Of a stretch of DNA of 64,000 nt, positions 18,076-27,562 are shown one piece after another. This DNA comes from Undibacterium sp. YM2. Its GTDB lineage: Bacteria; Pseudomonadota; Gammaproteobacteria; Burkholderiales; Burkholderiaceae_D. Made by a program: the position numbers and the translations under genes. The notes beneath the pieces were generated by a model, which made no database searches, had not been told where the DNA came from, and saw only the letters and a list, made by a program, of their open reading frames with translations. Position 1 is the first letter of the stretch. The number at the start of each line of letters is the position of its first letter. The stretch spans positions 2,294,001 to 2,358,000 of the forward strand of contig NZ_AP018441.1 of NCBI RefSeq assembly GCF_009937975.1. The letters are read 5' to 3'.

Positions 18076-18089
18076 TTGATTTCAAACAA
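18076..18089 (-). promoter_or_regulatory. FNR-like box upstream of the single-domain usp gene
   Basis: TTGAT-TTCA-AACAA (plus-strand reading), one mismatch to the FNR consensus. On the minus strand a CATACT -10-like sequence (18048-18053) lies about 32 bases from the box centre, close to class II geometry. Confidence 0.55.
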
Positions 18090-18146
18090 GGTATTTGATG
18101 AATTATTCAGCAATCTTGGGGTAGTTATTTTGTATTCATTGCGCAC

Positions 18147-19031
18147 TTATTGCGTACTCAAGTGCTGTTTGAAAAACAGCAGCATTTCTTTGTAGGCCAG
18201 TTCTTTGGCTACCGGGTTGCTGCCTGTCGTCACGCCTTGTCCCGGATGCACACCATTCGGCACATCCATGCGTTTGCGCAAAGGCAGGTCCGGCGCATCA
18301 AAATCATGATAGCTATCGGGAAATACGCTGACCTTGACAGGTGATGGTGCCAGCATTTTTTCAAAACTTACACAGGGAGCAGCTGGTGTCCAGTCATCTT
18401 CTGCACCTATAAGTATCAACAGCGGGGCCGCCAGGCGATAGGCGGGGCGTGCTTTCAGATAGCCCTGACAGCCTGGATAAAAAGCTACGGCTGCCTTGGG
18501 ATAAAGATCATCCTTGCCTGCAGCTTTATGGGCGGCATTCAAGGCATTCAGGGTGGTAGATCCACCATTTGACCAGCCGAGAAGGGCTATGTTTTTTGCA
18601 TCAACCGCAGTTTGCCTGCCCAGCCATTGCAAGGCAGCCTGTACATCCAGACGACGGTTGTTGGTGCTGATATCGCGGCTTTTGTAGGTACTGCTGCAGA
18701 TACTGTTGGTGCCACGCGGACGAAAACTGTCAGGCATCAGTACGTTGTAACCATTTTCCTGCAATAGCCTGGCCATATTGTGATGTCTGGCATTCAGTTC
18801 CTGCTCATGTCCCTTGCGGGAGCTATACAAGCCGCCGCAACCATGCAGGGCAATGACGGTTGGCGCAGTGGCAGCATTGCCGCTGGCATGGAACCAGAAG
18901 GCATCAAGCTGGACAGTCTGACCGTCTTGCAAGTCCAGGCTGGGGAAGCTGATTTTCTCGGGAGCCTCACCAGCCATTGTCATGGAGCTGGTCAGCAGCA
19001 GACTGATGAAGAATGCGTATCGTGGAGACAT
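18147..19031 (-). CDS. exported dienelactone hydrolase-family alpha/beta hydrolase
   Basis: 294 residues with a Sec signal peptide (MSPRYAFFISLLLTSSMTMA, cleavage near residue 20). The alpha/beta-hydrolase fold shows the oxyanion region ALHGCGG, nucleophile elbow LGWSNGG, an acid in LIGAEDDW and catalytic His in DSYHDFD. The nucleophile is serine, not the cysteine of classical dienelactone hydrolases, so the substrate may be a different ester. The start touches the stop of the YcaQ-like gene, implying an operon. Confidence 0.82.
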   Translation of the reverse strand: MSPRYAFFISLLLTSSMTMAGEAPEKISFPSLDLQDGQTVQLDAFWFHASGNAATAPTVIALHGCGGLYSSRKGHEQELNARHHNMARLLQENGYNVLMPDSFRPRGTNSICSSTYKSRDISTNNRRLDVQAALQWLGRQTAVDAKNIALLGWSNGGSTTLNALNAAHKAAGKDDLYPKAAVAFYPGCQGYLKARPAYRLAAPLLILIGAEDDWTPAAPCVSFEKMLAPSPVKVSVFPDSYHDFDAPDLPLRKRMDVPNGVHPGQGVTTGSNPVAKELAYKEMLLFFKQHLSTQ

Positions 19032-20258
19032 TTAAATCAGTGCCTCTAACAATGGTATCAGCTCCGCTGAGCTGCACCATGTCAATTGCAGATCATGGCA
19101 TTCGTGCCATGTGGCGAATTCGTGCAAAGTCCTTGCCAAATCAGCCGCCAGTGCTTGAGAGGCTCGCACGCCCGGCTCCAGATGCAGGGCCTTGATTTCC
19201 AGTATGCCTTCCTTGCGATGAGCTTTGGCATCCATGCGCCCAATCAGGGCACCCTTGCGCAAGATAGGCAGGGTGAAATAACCATAACGCCGTTTTGGCG
19301 CTGGCGTGTAGCATTCAAGTTTATAGTCAAAATCAAACAGGTCTATTGCACGTTTCCTGTCCCACACCACCGGATCGAAAGGCGAGAGGATGCGCGTAGC
19401 AGTAGCTTTCAGCTTGTTCTCGCCTGCCTGTTCCAGCAAATCGCGGCGATCAGGATGGACATAAAACAGGGCATCGTGTTGATCAACAGTGACGGGTATC
19501 AGCAAGCCTTCTTTGACCAGTTGTGCTGGCTGGTTGCTGACATCGGGTTTGCCCATGCGGAAATAATCGCTGATCCAGTTTGCCTTGCAAATACCAAGCG
19601 CACGGACGGATTGCAATATCTGTGCGCGCTCGCAATGCAGGATGGGTTTCAGATGTTTTTTGTCATTCCACTTGGGATGAACACGTTCCCGCAGATCATA
19701 AATACGCTGGAAATTATGGCGTTTTGCGACCATCAGTTCTCCGGTCGTGAACAAGACTTCCAGTGAACGTTTTTCCGGCTTCCATTCCCACCAGCCACCA
19801 CTTTTGCCATCAGTGCGTTCAAAGTCTGCCGAGCGGCTGGCACCATTTGCGTGGATATGCTGGCGCACAGTTTCTACCTGGGCAGCATTTTCTTTGAGCC
19901 ACTTGTGATTATATTTCCAGCCCAGACCCTGTGGTGACACCATCTGATGCCGGTACAGGCCGTAGTCTTCTATCGGCAAGAAGCAGGCTTCATGCGACCA
20001 GTATTCAAACAGATGGCCTTCTTCCAGCAATTCATGCAGCCATGCATGAGGATAATTGCCCAGACGGCTCCACAGCACCAGGTAAGGGCTGCGCGCAACC
20101 ACGCTGATGGTGTCAATCTGCAGCGCCGACATATTGCGTATGCAGGCCAGCACATCCTGTTTGCCAGCTTTGCGCGGCGAAGGATTCAACAAGCCCTGTG
20201 CGGCCAGATGCAGGGCGCGAGCGGAACTGAGTGTCAGATGGAAATCAGTTGCGCTCAT
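19032..20258 (-). CDS. YcaQ-like winged-helix DNA glycosylase
   Basis: 408 residues of the HTH_42/YcaQ family, which removes bases and unhooks interstrand crosslinks. The N-terminal winged helix (LTLSSARALHLAAQGLLN) leads to MSALQIDTISVVARSPYLVL, containing the QxD catalytic motif (about residues 47-49). HEACFLPIEDY and SPFDPVVWDRKRAIDLFDFDY are further family signatures. ATG 20258 is assigned by homology; the ribosome site is weak. The hydrolase gene follows directly. Confidence 0.87.
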   Translation of the reverse strand: MSATDFHLTLSSARALHLAAQGLLNPSPRKAGKQDVLACIRNMSALQIDTISVVARSPYLVLWSRLGNYPHAWLHELLEEGHLFEYWSHEACFLPIEDYGLYRHQMVSPQGLGWKYNHKWLKENAAQVETVRQHIHANGASRSADFERTDGKSGGWWEWKPEKRSLEVLFTTGELMVAKRHNFQRIYDLRERVHPKWNDKKHLKPILHCERAQILQSVRALGICKANWISDYFRMGKPDVSNQPAQLVKEGLLIPVTVDQHDALFYVHPDRRDLLEQAGENKLKATATRILSPFDPVVWDRKRAIDLFDFDYKLECYTPAPKRRYGYFTLPILRKGALIGRMDAKAHRKEGILEIKALHLEPGVRASQALAADLARTLHEFATWHECHDLQLTWCSSAELIPLLEALI

Positions 20259-20318
20259 AAAATTTTCGCCCAGGATAACAGAGAGAACCGGGGGTTGGTA
20301 TCCCCCTTAGATCAGACG

Positions 20319-21338
20319 TCAGAAGTGTTTCAAGCCGATTGCTGCCCTGACTTCATCGGTGGTTTGCGCAGCAATCTCACGCGCCTTGCGTGTGCCTTCC
20401 TTGAGTATTTGCAAAACCTGGCCACGGTCCTTGGCAAATTCTTCACGGCGTTCACGTATCGGTTTCAATAAATCCTGCAAGATACCTTCCAGGCGTGCCT
20501 TGACGATGCTGTCACCGAGGCCGCCGCGCACGTAATGGTCTTTCATTTCTTGCAGGCCGGCTTTGTCTTCATCGAAAGCGTCGAGATACATAAAGGCAAC
20601 ATTACCTTCCAGGTGGCCAGGGTCAGCGACGCGCAGATGCAGCGGATCGGTATAGACATTGCGCACTGCTGCCTTGATTTCAGCGGATGAAAAATTCAGG
20701 TTGATGACATTGCCCAGTGACTTGCTCATCTTGGCCTTGCCATCTACACCAGGCAGTCGGCCAATTTCAGGCACCAGTGCCTGGCATTCCACCAATATTT
20801 CTTTGTTCGCCAGGCGGTTGAAACGACGGACGATTTCATTGGTCTGTTCTATCATCGGTATCTGGTCTTCACCGACCGGTACCAGGCTGGCCTTGAAGGC
20901 GCTGATATCTGCTGCCTGGCTGACAGGGTAAGTCAAGAAGCCGGCAGGGATGTCGCGCTCGAAATTGCGCAGGGCGATTTCCTGTTTGATCGTCGGATTG
21001 CGTTCCAGGCGCGCTACCGTGACCAGATTGAGGTAGTAGAAAGTCAATTCCGTCAATTCAGGAATTTGTGACTGGATCAGGATGGTTGATTTGGCCGGGT
21101 CTATACCAACGGCCAGGTAATCAAGCGCCACTTCCATGACATTGTCATGGACTTTGGCAGGGTTTTCCATATTGTCGGTCAGGGCCTGGGCATCAGCCAG
21201 CATGATGTATTGCTCATACTGGTTCTGGAATTTGACGCGGTTGCGCAGGCTGCCTACAAAATGGCCAAGGTGCAGGGGGCCGGTAGGGCGGTCGCCCGTC
21301 AGTATCAGGTGTTTTTTATCTTCGGTACCAGGGAGCAT
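20319..21338 (-). CDS. trpS: tryptophanyl-tRNA synthetase
   Basis: Class I synthetase charging tRNA-Trp. 339 residues, the normal bacterial length. The HIGH motif appears as [12 protein letters not shown] near residue 20 and KMSKSLG near residue 205. ATG 21338 has no good Shine-Dalgarno; the protein before [10 protein letters not shown] is only nine residues. A terminator-like hairpin lies in its leader (see separate entry). Confidence 0.95.
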   Translation of the reverse strand: MLPGTEDKKHLILTGDRPTGPLHLGHFVGSLRNRVKFQNQYEQYIMLADAQALTDNMENPAKVHDNVMEVALDYLAVGIDPAKSTILIQSQIPELTELTFYYLNLVTVARLERNPTIKQEIALRNFERDIPAGFLTYPVSQAADISAFKASLVPVGEDQIPMIEQTNEIVRRFNRLANKEILVECQALVPEIGRLPGVDGKAKMSKSLGNVINLNFSSAEIKAAVRNVYTDPLHLRVADPGHLEGNVAFMYLDAFDEDKAGLQEMKDHYVRGGLGDSIVKARLEGILQDLLKPIRERREEFAKDRGQVLQILKEGTRKAREIAAQTTDEVRAAIGLKHF

Positions 21339-21383
21339 GCTGAATCCAGTTGGGTGATGCGGTGAAAAATAGCTAGTATACGT

Positions 21384-21409
21384 AAAAAAGCCGCTGAATC
21401 ATGAGCGGC
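21384..21409 (-). terminator. terminator-like hairpin in the trpS leader
   Basis: Stem GCCGCT / AGCGGC (21390-21395 / 21404-21409) is followed on the minus strand by six T. It sits between trpS (start 21338) and a promoter-like TTGACA (minus strand 21469-21464) with a CATCAT -10 about 18 bases on. Either a transcription attenuator of trpS or the end of a short RNA. Confidence 0.6.
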
Positions 21410-21637
21410 ATGACGTATATCAAGGCGTGTTCTAAGGCTATGATGCCGTTTTCAGGTTGACTATGTCAAGTTTGACCAGATTTGATGTGCTTCTACCCCC
21501 ATTCTGCCGCTGCATTTAATTTAATTCACGCAAAACTATCATCTTGTCATCTGAATTACTTATAAAGTCATTTCCTGCAATGATAAAATCGTGTCTGGTT
21601 TTTGTATCCCGCTTTTACAGTTGAAAGTAGCCTTATT

Positions 21638-22585
21638 TTGACATCTTCAAGTTCTAAAAAATTGATTATTGCCTCACGCGAAAGCCGTCTGGCGATGTGG
21701 CAGGCCGAACATGTGCGCGACCGCCTGGCTGCGCTGTACCCTGATTGGCAGATAGAGATTTTGGGCATGACGACCCGTGGTGACCAGATACTGGACCGCG
21801 CGCTGTCAAAAGTGGGCGGCAAAGGCCTGTTCGTCAAGGAGCTGGAAGTCGCCATGGCAGAAGGCCGTGCTGACTTGGCCGTGCATTCTCTCAAGGACGT
21901 ACCCATGGATTTGCCCGAGGGCTTTACCCTGGCGGCCATTTTGGAACGTGAAGATCCGCGCGATGCCTTTGTTTCGAATGACTATGCTGGTCTGGATAGT
22001 TTACCTGCTGGTGCAGTCGTTGGTACCAGCAGCTTGCGTCGTCAGGCCCTGATTTCTGCACGTTACCCGCATCTGGTGATACGGCCTTTACGCGGTAATC
22101 TGGATACCCGTTTGCGCAAACTCGATAATGGCGAATACGCTGCCATCATCCTGGCTGCGGCCGGCCTTAAACGCCTGGGTGTACCTGAACGCATACGCGC
22201 CTGCCTGGATCCTGAAGAAAGCTTGCCGGCAGCAGGGCAGGGCGCAATGGCAATAGAAATACCCGATAACCGGCCAGAGCTGCAAGCCATGCTGGCTGCA
22301 TTGAATCATACCGAGACTGCCCAGGCAGTGACTGCTGAGCGCACAGTGTCAAAGGCCTTTGGTGGCAGTTGCCAAATCCCGCTGGCAGCTTTTGCGACTG
22401 TCAGCCAGGGCCAGATGCAGATCCGGGCCATGGTGGCGACGCCGGATGGCGCACGCATTGCCAGGGCAGAAGCAACAGGGGCTGCAGACCAGCCACAGGA
22501 ACTGGGCTTGAAGCTGGCACAAGCGCTATCTGCGCAGGATGCAGAAGCCATACTGGCGGTTTGCAAAGCTCAGATCACAGAGTGA
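21638..22585 (+). CDS. hemC: hydroxymethylbilane synthase (porphobilinogen deaminase)
   Basis: Polymerises four porphobilinogens into hydroxymethylbilane in haem synthesis. About 315 residues from TTG 21638 ([20 protein letters not shown]); a further TTG at 21602 is in frame and would add 12 residues. The cofactor region shows [27 protein letters not shown] and [11 protein letters not shown]. The dipyrromethane-binding cysteine lies in [13 protein letters not shown] near residue 250. First gene of hemC-hemD-hemX-hemY. Confidence 0.93.
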   Translation: MTSSSSKKLIIASRESRLAMWQAEHVRDRLAALYPDWQIEILGMTTRGDQILDRALSKVGGKGLFVKELEVAMAEGRADLAVHSLKDVPMDLPEGFTLAAILEREDPRDAFVSNDYAGLDSLPAGAVVGTSSLRRQALISARYPHLVIRPLRGNLDTRLRKLDNGEYAAIILAAAGLKRLGVPERIRACLDPEESLPAAGQGAMAIEIPDNRPELQAMLAALNHTETAQAVTAERTVSKAFGGSCQIPLAAFATVSQGQMQIRAMVATPDGARIARAEATGAADQPQELGLKLAQALSAQDAEAILAVCKAQITE

Positions 22586-22596
22586 TATAAGCAGGT

Positions 22597-23370
22597 ATGC
22601 AGAATCACAAGGTCATACTGACGCGCCCACTTGCACAGGCTCAGGATTTTGCCCGGCAGGTCAAGGCTATGGGGCGTGAGGTGGCACATTTCCCTTTGCT
22701 GGAGATAGTGGCGCTGGAAGACAATACCGCCCTGATCACCCAAATAGGACAATTGCAGGACTATGCCCTGATTGCCTTTGTCAGTCCGAATGCGATAGAA
22801 GCTTTTTTCCGCCATGTGGTGAATTTGCCAGCAAATCTGACTTTTGCAGTAATGGGGGAGGGCAGCCGGGCAAAACTGGCCGAATATGGCGTGAATGACC
22901 AGACTGCTACCATCTTACGTCCGCGTAATCTGTTGAAGACGGATTCTGAAACCCTGCTGGCCGAACTGGATCTGAAAGCACTGCGTGGGCAGAAAGTATT
23001 GATCATACGTGGTGAATCAGGTCGGGAATTATTGGCCGACGCCTTGCGTGCGCATGGAGTAGAAGTGGTGCAGGTGGCCGCTTATCGCAGGGTAAAACCA
23101 GTACTGAATGATGAAAATGAAAAGTATTTAACACAATTGCTGGAAACCGGGAATGACTGGGTCATCACCAGTTCCGAGGCTTTGCGCAATTTGTGTGACT
23201 ATGTAGAGGCGTTGAAATTAAATAGTGGCGTGGCAAAAATGCAACGACAACATTTGCTGGTGCCACACAGCCGTATCGAAGAAACCGCACGATCTCTGGG
23301 GTTTCTGCACATAACCTTAACAGCTTCTGGCGACGAACAACTGCTTGTCGCGTTACAATCTCGTCTATGA
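22597..23370 (+). CDS. hemD: uroporphyrinogen-III synthase
   Basis: Cyclises hydroxymethylbilane to uroporphyrinogen III. 257 residues beginning MQNHKVILTRPLAQAQDFA. The family is variable, but LILTRP-like start, [43 protein letters not shown] and VAAYRR are recognisable. It starts 11 bases after hemC and overlaps hemX by four bases (ATGA), so the genes form one operon. Confidence 0.92.
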   Translation: MQNHKVILTRPLAQAQDFARQVKAMGREVAHFPLLEIVALEDNTALITQIGQLQDYALIAFVSPNAIEAFFRHVVNLPANLTFAVMGEGSRAKLAEYGVNDQTATILRPRNLLKTDSETLLAELDLKALRGQKVLIIRGESGRELLADALRAHGVEVVQVAAYRRVKPVLNDENEKYLTQLLETGNDWVITSSEALRNLCDYVEALKLNSGVAKMQRQHLLVPHSRIEETARSLGFLHITLTASGDEQLLVALQSRL

Positions 23371-24527
23371 GTGAACAGCAATCAAATCCCGACGCCGTCG
23401 TGACGGCAAATCCTGTCGATGCCCAGGCGCGACAGCCCGCACCAACTTTACCTGCTGAAGCTGCGAAGGAGCCTGGTTGGACCAGTCCGGCTTACCTGGT
23501 ATCCGGTGTGCTCGCAGTTTTACTGGCAGCTAACTGGTGGTCTTCACAAAATCAGATCAGTGCTTTGCGCGAAGAGGTCGCCAAACGCCTTTTGACTGCA
23601 GACACCAATAGTAGTGAAACCAAGGTCTTGGCGCGTAATGTGCAAGAGACTGCCAAGGAAATCCAGTCCAAGGTGATTCTGCTCGAAGGCAAGCAATCTG
23701 AGGCGCAAAGCCAGCAACTGGCCCTTGAGCAGTTGTATCAGGATTTGTCCAAGAATCGTGATGACTGGGCGCTGGCAGAGATAGAGCAGGTACTGGCAAC
23801 TGCCAGCCAGCAATTGCAACTGGCCGGTAATGTGCAAGGTGCACTGATTGCACTGCAAAATGCCGATGGTCGCCTGGCGAAATCCGACAAGCCACAGTTT
23901 ATTTCCATACGCCGCGCGATAGCCAAGGATATTGAGAGACTGAAGTCTTTGCCTGCACTGGATTTGCCTGGTGTCGCACTGCGCCTGGATAGTGTGATTG
24001 CCCAGATAGACCATATTCCATTATGGTCAGACGAAAAATCAGTGGTATCTGCAACACCACCAAAAGCGCCATTGCGCGTTTTGCCAAAGTCTTCAGTCAC
24101 TGCAAAAGCAGAAAAGAAAACTGTCGATGATGTTGAAGAAATCACCTGGAGCATGCGCCTGCAAGATGGCTGGCAAAGTTTTTCCAGCGAAATGTGGAAT
24201 GAAGTCAAGCAATTGATACGCGTGCGCAACGTAGAAACGCCGGACGTGCTGTTGCTGACACCATCACAATCTTATTTCGCTCGTGAAAACCTGAAGCTGC
24301 GCCTGTTGAATGCAAGGCTGGCTTTGTTGTCCAGGAATGAAAGTATCTTCAGAAGCGACATGATTGCTGCACAAGATGCCATCGCCAAGTATTTTGACAC
24401 CCGCGCCAAGCAGACCCAGACTGTGCAGGCCTTATTGCGTCAGGTGCAGGGCAGTAATCTTTCGATAGAAATGCCGACTCTGGGTGAGAGCCTGAATGCG
24501 GTGCGTAACTATAAAGTGAAGCCATAA
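23367..24527 (+). CDS. hemX: HemX-like membrane protein (annotated uroporphyrinogen-III C-methyltransferase)
   Basis: 386 residues. A proline/alanine-rich cytoplasmic N-terminus is followed by one membrane helix (about residues 42-60, SPAYLVSGVLAVLLAANWWS) and a helical, coiled-coil-prone periplasmic part containing the family block DDWALAEIEQVLATASQQLQ. Despite the common methyltransferase name, no SAM-binding motif is visible, and its role in haem metabolism is unclear. ATG 23367 overlaps the hemD stop. Confidence 0.9.
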   Translation: MSEQQSNPDAVVTANPVDAQARQPAPTLPAEAAKEPGWTSPAYLVSGVLAVLLAANWWSSQNQISALREEVAKRLLTADTNSSETKVLARNVQETAKEIQSKVILLEGKQSEAQSQQLALEQLYQDLSKNRDDWALAEIEQVLATASQQLQLAGNVQGALIALQNADGRLAKSDKPQFISIRRAIAKDIERLKSLPALDLPGVALRLDSVIAQIDHIPLWSDEKSVVSATPPKAPLRVLPKSSVTAKAEKKTVDDVEEITWSMRLQDGWQSFSSEMWNEVKQLIRVRNVETPDVLLLTPSQSYFARENLKLRLLNARLALLSRNESIFRSDMIAAQDAIAKYFDTRAKQTQTVQALLRQVQGSNLSIEMPTLGESLNAVRNYKVKP

Positions 24528-24531
24528 GAGT

Positions 24532-25728
24532 ATGCGTATCTTTATCCGGCTTCTGATTCTTTTTGCGCTCGCTGTTGGCCTGGCCGTAGGCGCACGTTAT
24601 AACCCTGGGAATGTGGTCCTGTTCTTTCCGCCGTACCGGATAGATTTGTCACTGAACTTCTTCCTGTTCCTGCTGCTGGTTCTTTTTGTCGTTATTTATC
24701 TGGTCATACGTGCCATTGTCACGACCAGGAAAATGCCGCGCAAAGTTGCCCTTTACCGGCAGAACAAGCGCGAAAAAGATAGTAACAAGGCCCTGCGCGA
24801 GGCCTTGAAAGCTCTGTTCGAAGGCCGTTTTGGTCATGCCGAAAAAGCCGCCATGCGTGCTACTGACTTGCCTGATAACGCTGGAGTTGCTTCACTTATC
24901 GGTGCGCGTGCTGCCCATCACATGAGCCAGTATGAGCGGCGCGATTCCTGGTTTGCCGGTCTTGAGCAGGATGGCGCTTATAAGGTCGCCCGCCTGGTGA
25001 GCATGACCGAGTTGCTGGTCGACCAACACCAGCCTGGCAAGGCACTGGAAGCAGTGCGTGAACTGAATGCCAATGGTACTCGCCACATCCAGGTCTTGCG
25101 TTGGGCCTTGAAAGCGAATCAGCAGGCACAGAAGTGGCAGGAAGTATTAAAGCTGGTGCGTACACTGGACAAGCATCGCGCCCTGCATCCGGCACTGTTG
25201 CAGCGTTTGCGTGAATTGGCGTATGAAGATCTGTTGAAAAACCAGGGTCATGATGCAGAATCCCTGCGCCGGGTCTGGTATGAAATTCCACAGGCAGAAC
25301 GCAAATCTGCTTTTATTGCAACAACTGCCGCTACAGCGTTCAACTCGCATGGCTTGTTTGACGATGCCCGCGGTATAGTTGAAAAAGCATTGGCAGAGGA
25401 GTGGGATGAGCGCCTGATGCGTGCCTACCGTGATGCCGCAGCCTCAGAAGGTTCCGCTGCCTTGTTATCACAAATTGAACATTGTGAAAAATGGTCAGAG
25501 CAGCATCCGACTGACCCTGAACTGGCGCTGACACTTGGTACACTATGCCTGCGCCAGAAATTATGGGGCAAGGCCCAGAGACACATGGAGCAGGCCTTGT
25601 CTGATGCAGTTGATCCACGCACCGTGCGGGAAGCTAATCTGAAGCTGGCACAATTGCATGAGGCGCTGGGCCAGGCAGAAGAAGCTGCCAGCCATTATCG
25701 CCAATGTGCGATGGCTACCATGTTATGA
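24532..25728 (+). CDS. hemY: HemY family protein with tetratricopeptide-like repeats
   Basis: 398 residues. Two N-terminal membrane helices (about residues 2-20 and 38-62) with the HemY signature GARYNPGNVVLFFPPYRIDLSL shortened in between, then a long helical repeat region (for example EALKALFEGRFGHAEKAA, LALTLGTLCLRQKLWGKA). Haem-synthesis operon partner of hemX; unrelated to the protoporphyrinogen oxidase of the same symbol. It starts four bases after hemX. Confidence 0.92.
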   Translation: MRIFIRLLILFALAVGLAVGARYNPGNVVLFFPPYRIDLSLNFFLFLLLVLFVVIYLVIRAIVTTRKMPRKVALYRQNKREKDSNKALREALKALFEGRFGHAEKAAMRATDLPDNAGVASLIGARAAHHMSQYERRDSWFAGLEQDGAYKVARLVSMTELLVDQHQPGKALEAVRELNANGTRHIQVLRWALKANQQAQKWQEVLKLVRTLDKHRALHPALLQRLRELAYEDLLKNQGHDAESLRRVWYEIPQAERKSAFIATTAATAFNSHGLFDDARGIVEKALAEEWDERLMRAYRDAAASEGSAALLSQIEHCEKWSEQHPTDPELALTLGTLCLRQKLWGKAQRHMEQALSDAVDPRTVREANLKLAQLHEALGQAEEAASHYRQCAMATML

Positions 25729-25862
25729 GTAAACGGGTCGTATAAAGTGGCTGAAAGTTAAATTGTCATGCTGCCCTGTTGCGGCGCACAATTCTGCCTT
25801 GAAAAATTATATAATCCCGTTCAAACCATTTCTTCTATTGATACTTATACAGAAAGTGCAAG

Positions 25863-26399
25863 ATGAGCTTGAATAAAGTACCAGCAGGTCGTGATCTGCC
25901 AAATGACTTCAATGTTATTATCGAAATTCCTATGAACGGTGATCCGATCAAGTATGAAGTCGATAAAGACACTGGCGCTCTCTTTGTTGACCGTTTCATG
26001 GGTACTGCCATGCATTATCCTTGCAACTATGGCTATGTGCCACAAACACTGGCTGGCGACGGTGATCCGGTTGACGTATTGGTCATCACGCCTTTCCCGC
26101 TGATTCCTGGCGTAGTCGTGCGTTGTCGTCCTATCGGTATCCTGAAAATGACAGATGAAGCCGGTAATGATGCCAAAGTATTGGCGGTACCAGTAGATAA
26201 AATCCTGCCTATCTACACACACTGGCAAAAACCTGAAGATCTGAACGAACTGCGTCTGCGCCAGATCCAGCATTTCTTTGAGCACTACAAAGACCTGGAA
26301 AAAGGCAAATGGGTTAAAGTTGAAGGCTGGGGCGGCCCGGACGATGCCAGGGCAGAAATTTTGGCTGGTGTAGAGAATTTCAAAAAAGCTGAAGCTTAA
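25863..26399 (+). CDS. ppa: inorganic pyrophosphatase
   Basis: Soluble family I enzyme hydrolysing pyrophosphate with magnesium. 178 residues. The signature is [10 protein letters not shown] near residue 64, with [11 protein letters not shown] before it. Metal and phosphate ligands include KYEVDKDTG and a C-terminal KVEGW. ATG 25863 with a TATAAT -10 at 25810-25815 upstream; a strong terminator follows. Confidence 0.96.
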   Translation: MSLNKVPAGRDLPNDFNVIIEIPMNGDPIKYEVDKDTGALFVDRFMGTAMHYPCNYGYVPQTLAGDGDPVDVLVITPFPLIPGVVVRCRPIGILKMTDEAGNDAKVLAVPVDKILPIYTHWQKPEDLNELRLRQIQHFFEHYKDLEKGKWVKVEGWGGPDDARAEILAGVENFKKAEA

Positions 26400-26421
26400 T
26401 AGCCAGTAGTTTCTTAAAACA

Positions 26422-26457
26422 AAAAAAGGTGCGGTCAATCGCACCTTTTTTGTTTTT
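26422..26457. terminator. bidirectional terminator between ppa and the kinase gene
   Basis: Stem AAGGTGCG / CGCACCTT with loop GTCAAT, flanked by A-run and T-run (TTTTTTGTTTTT). It closes ppa and could also end the minus-strand kinase gene. Confidence 0.9.
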
Positions 26458-26490
26458 GCTGAAATATTCAGCGAATATCTTTGCCAGCTT

Positions 26491-27531
26491 CTATGCCCTG
26501 TGCATCAGATAAGCGGCCACGCCGATGACGGCTGCGATCAATGCCACCCAGCTCAGCCATGAGCCCACATGCCTGTCTCCTTCATTTTTGTAATCGCTGG
26601 TATCGTTGCCTTGCTTTTGGCGTTTGCGTTTCAGTTTTCTGTCGCGCTCAAGAAATTTTTCCAATGCCAAAGACATTTCAGCGGCACTTTCATAACGTGC
26701 TGCAGGGTCTTTTTGCATCGCCTTCATGACAATTTTTGATAGTGAGTCTGGTATGCTGGGACGAATTTCAGAAGGATATTTCGCTACTTTATTTACAATC
26801 TGTTGCAATAATTTGTCTACATCTTGCGACTGAAATGGCTTTTGACCGGTCAGCATTTCATACATGACCGTACCCAGCGAATATACATCCGTCAGGGCAT
26901 TGACAGGTTTGCCATTGGCCTGCTCTGGTGACATGTAGTTGGGCGTGCCCAGAATATTATTATTGAACAGAGTGTGGGCCTGTTCCCTGGTTTCATCGAG
27001 TACGCGATTTGGTGCGCGGGCGATGCCAAAATCCACCACCTTGGGTTGCTGGTTGGGTAAAACAAAGATATTCGCGGGCTTGATGTCGCGGTGTATCACG
27101 CCATTGCTATGGGCGTAAGCAAGAGCTTCAGCGATCTTTTGTATGATGTTCGCAGTCTCTATGATGTCGAATTGCTTGCCCTCTGCCAATAAATGGCGCA
27201 AATCCTTGCCTTGCAGAAATTCCATCGCGATAAATGTCGTGCCACCTTCGCTGGAAGCATCGAATATCGTCACGATGTTGGGGTGGGATAACCTGCCAGC
27301 TGCACGTGCTTCATTGATAAATTGCTGCTCGCGTTGCTTTTTGTCGGCGGCATTGTTGCCTGCACTAAATATTTTAATGGCGACATCGCGGTCTATGACA
27401 GGATCGTGGCCCAGATATACCGCGCCATTTGATCCCATGCCCAGACGTTCGCTGAGATAAAAGCGTCCGACGCGTTTACTTGGCAATGCAGCAGGTGGTG
27501 CATTCGGTGTCGAGAGAAAGTTATTTTGCAT
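26491..27531 (-). CDS. Hanks-type serine/threonine protein kinase with C-terminal membrane anchor
   Basis: 346 residues from ATG 27531; a TTG nine codons upstream is less likely. Kinase motifs in order: glycine loop GMGSNGAVYLG, catalytic Lys in DVAIKIF, HRDIKPANIF, metal-binding DFGIA, and GTPNYMSPEQ. A basic linker (RDRKLKRKRQKQ) leads to one membrane helix at the very C-terminus (WLSWVALIAAVIGVAAYLM), so the kinase faces the cytoplasm. No sensor domain is present outside. Substrate unknown. Confidence 0.92.
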   Translation of the reverse strand: MQNNFLSTPNAPPAALPSKRVGRFYLSERLGMGSNGAVYLGHDPVIDRDVAIKIFSAGNNAADKKQREQQFINEARAAGRLSHPNIVTIFDASSEGGTTFIAMEFLQGKDLRHLLAEGKQFDIIETANIIQKIAEALAYAHSNGVIHRDIKPANIFVLPNQQPKVVDFGIARAPNRVLDETREQAHTLFNNNILGTPNYMSPEQANGKPVNALTDVYSLGTVMYEMLTGQKPFQSQDVDKLLQQIVNKVAKYPSEIRPSIPDSLSKIVMKAMQKDPAARYESAAEMSLALEKFLERDRKLKRKRQKQGNDTSDYKNEGDRHVGSWLSWVALIAAVIGVAAYLMHRA

Positions 27532-27562
27532 GGCGACAGGATGCCTTGAACGAAGCAAAATT

